From the NCBI GenBank assembly GCA_021778875.1, contig JAJYBT010000236.1:1-5614 (forward strand): a stretch of DNA of 5,614 nt. Direction: 5' to 3'. Source of the stretch: Acidobacteriota bacterium (GTDB lineage: Bacteria > Acidobacteriota > Terriglobia > Terriglobales > Acidobacteriaceae). Below are positions 4,937 through 5,614 of the stretch, in pieces (position 1 is the first letter of the stretch; every line of letters begins with the position of its first letter). The position numbers and the translations under genes are program-made. The notes beneath the pieces were generated by a model. It was given only the letters and a program-made list of their open reading frames with translations. It searched no databases and was not told the origin of the DNA.

Positions 4937-5614
4937 TTAGTCGGCGAGGTCGCGTCCTTTGGCTTCGTGGCCGAGTGCGGCCAGGGCGGCGAGGGCGAGG
5001 GCCACAATGACCACGGTGATGGCGAGCACGGCGGGGTAGTTGCCCCAGCGCTCGGCGGCCAGGGCCTGGGCTTTTCCGTTCCATGAAGTGATGAGGCCGC
5101 CGAGTTGATAGGCGAGCCCCGGCGCGGTGGCGCGGACAGGTGCGGGGGCGAGCTCAGTGAGGTAGGCGGGGACGACTCCCCAGGCGCCCTGCACCATGAA
5201 CTGCATGAGGACGGCTCCCGCGCCGAGGGCGACGGCGGTGTGGCCGTAGGCGTAGAGCGGAATGACGGGGATGGACAGCAGCGCGGCGGCGACGATGGCG
5301 CGCTTGCGTCCCCACCGCTCAGAGAGCGCGCCGAAGACGAATCCACCGGCAATGGAGCCGAGGCCGTAGAGCACTCCGATGAGGCCCACGATCTGTGGAG
5401 TCAGTCCCATGTGGACGGCCAGGAATGTGGGATACAGATCCTGGGTGCCGTGGGAGAAGCTCATGAAGGCGGTCATGAGCAATACCAGAAAGAGAAACGT
5501 GGGCAGGAACGCCAGCAGGTGCGCGGGAATTGCCGGTCCCGCGTGGGGCACGGCGCGCTTTTTTGCCCCGGCGAGCCAGATGGGCGACTCCTCGACGCGC
5601 GTCTGGACATAGAG
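4937..5614 (-). CDS. MFS transporter, Jen1/sialate:H+ symporter-like carboxylate carrier (C-terminal half, partial)
   Basis: The frame is open to the window edge, so the 5' part is missing; 225 residues are visible. The fragment opens with VEESPIWL (residues 7-14), the central loop motif after TM6 of many MFS carriers. It then shows about six hydrophobic segments (TM7-TM12), the MFS loop motif GALSERWGRKR between TM8 and TM9, and APVRATAPGLAYQLGG before TM11. The TM7 stretch SHGTQDLYPT (54-63) matches the Jen1 signature N-x-x-[S/T]-H-x-[S/T]-Q-D-x-x-x-T except that the leading Asn is Met (residue 51). This points to a proton-coupled monocarboxylate (lactate/pyruvate-like) symporter of the inner membrane, although NanT-type sialic acid or other carboxylate substrates remain possible. 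GTG at 5551 is an internal codon, not the start, because homology continues upstream of it. The gene converges on the secreted-protein gene, and its TAA lies 26 bases from the REP-like element. Confidence 0.88.
   Translation of the reverse strand, partial: LYVQTRVEESPIWLAGAKKRAVPHAGPAIPAHLLAFLPTFLFLVLLMTAFMSFSHGTQDLYPTFLAVHMGLTPQIVGLIGVLYGLGSIAGGFVFGALSERWGRKRAIVAAALLSIPVIPLYAYGHTAVALGAGAVLMQFMVQGAWGVVPAYLTELAPAPVRATAPGLAYQLGGLITSWNGKAQALAAERWGNYPAVLAITVVIVALALAALAALGHEAKGRDLAD

Noticed and set aside
5549..5551. GTG as the start of the transporter, giving a 204-residue protein
   Set aside because: The frame continues upstream to the window edge and encodes the MFS VEESPxWL central-loop motif, so this GTG is an internal valine and the gene is cut by the edge.
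1..5614. CRISPR array, tRNA, rRNA, insertion sequence or defence island
   Set aside because: No spaced repeats, cloverleaf, rRNA signature, transposase or defence-type domain was seen on either strand.

Overview
The window is about 5.6 kb of GC-rich bacterial chromosome with six protein genes, the last running off the right edge. Protein style, codon use and the gene mix (phosphate acyltransferase, Dps, PhoU, flavin reductase-like protein, YbhB/YbcL lipoprotein, a short secreted unknown protein and a Jen1-like carboxylate transporter) suggest an Acidobacteriota (Terriglobia/Acidobacteriaceae-like) genome. This assignment rests on pattern recognition only, because no rRNA or other marker gene is present.

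Layout. Positions 23-1009 (+) encode a phosphate acetyl/butyryltransferase, followed by a stem-loop with a T-tract that is a likely terminator. After a 182-base leader comes a Dps-type ferritin (1192-1704, +), which carries all the standard ferroxidase residues. It faces a convergent phoU (1792-2463, -) that starts at GTG and ends inside three perfect 10-base tandem repeats. A divergent gap of about 150 bases separates phoU from a flavin reductase-like protein (2617-3270, +). An 88-base gap follows, then a YbhB/YbcL (PEBP) lipoprotein (3359-3973, +). A 192-base gap holds a strong long-range hairpin and a doubtful small ORF. Next is a secreted protein of unknown function with a GTG start (4166-4840, +). 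A 96-base convergent gap contains a perfect inverted repeat abutting a dispersed REP-like repeat. The window ends in the C-terminal half of an MFS carboxylate symporter (4937 to the edge, -).

These genes do not form one pathway or one operon: strand switches and gaps make most of them separate transcription units. Loose themes are acyl-phosphate and carboxylate metabolism (the transferase and the transporter), phosphate signalling (PhoU) and stress or iron handling (Dps). I found no defence system, CRISPR array, tRNA, rRNA or insertion sequence, and I do not see a clearly new multi-gene system. The items most worth a second look are the intergenic hairpin at 4030-4081, the two possible starts of the PEBP gene, the three-frame stop repeat at the end of phoU, paired palindromes upstream of dps, and the REP-like element.
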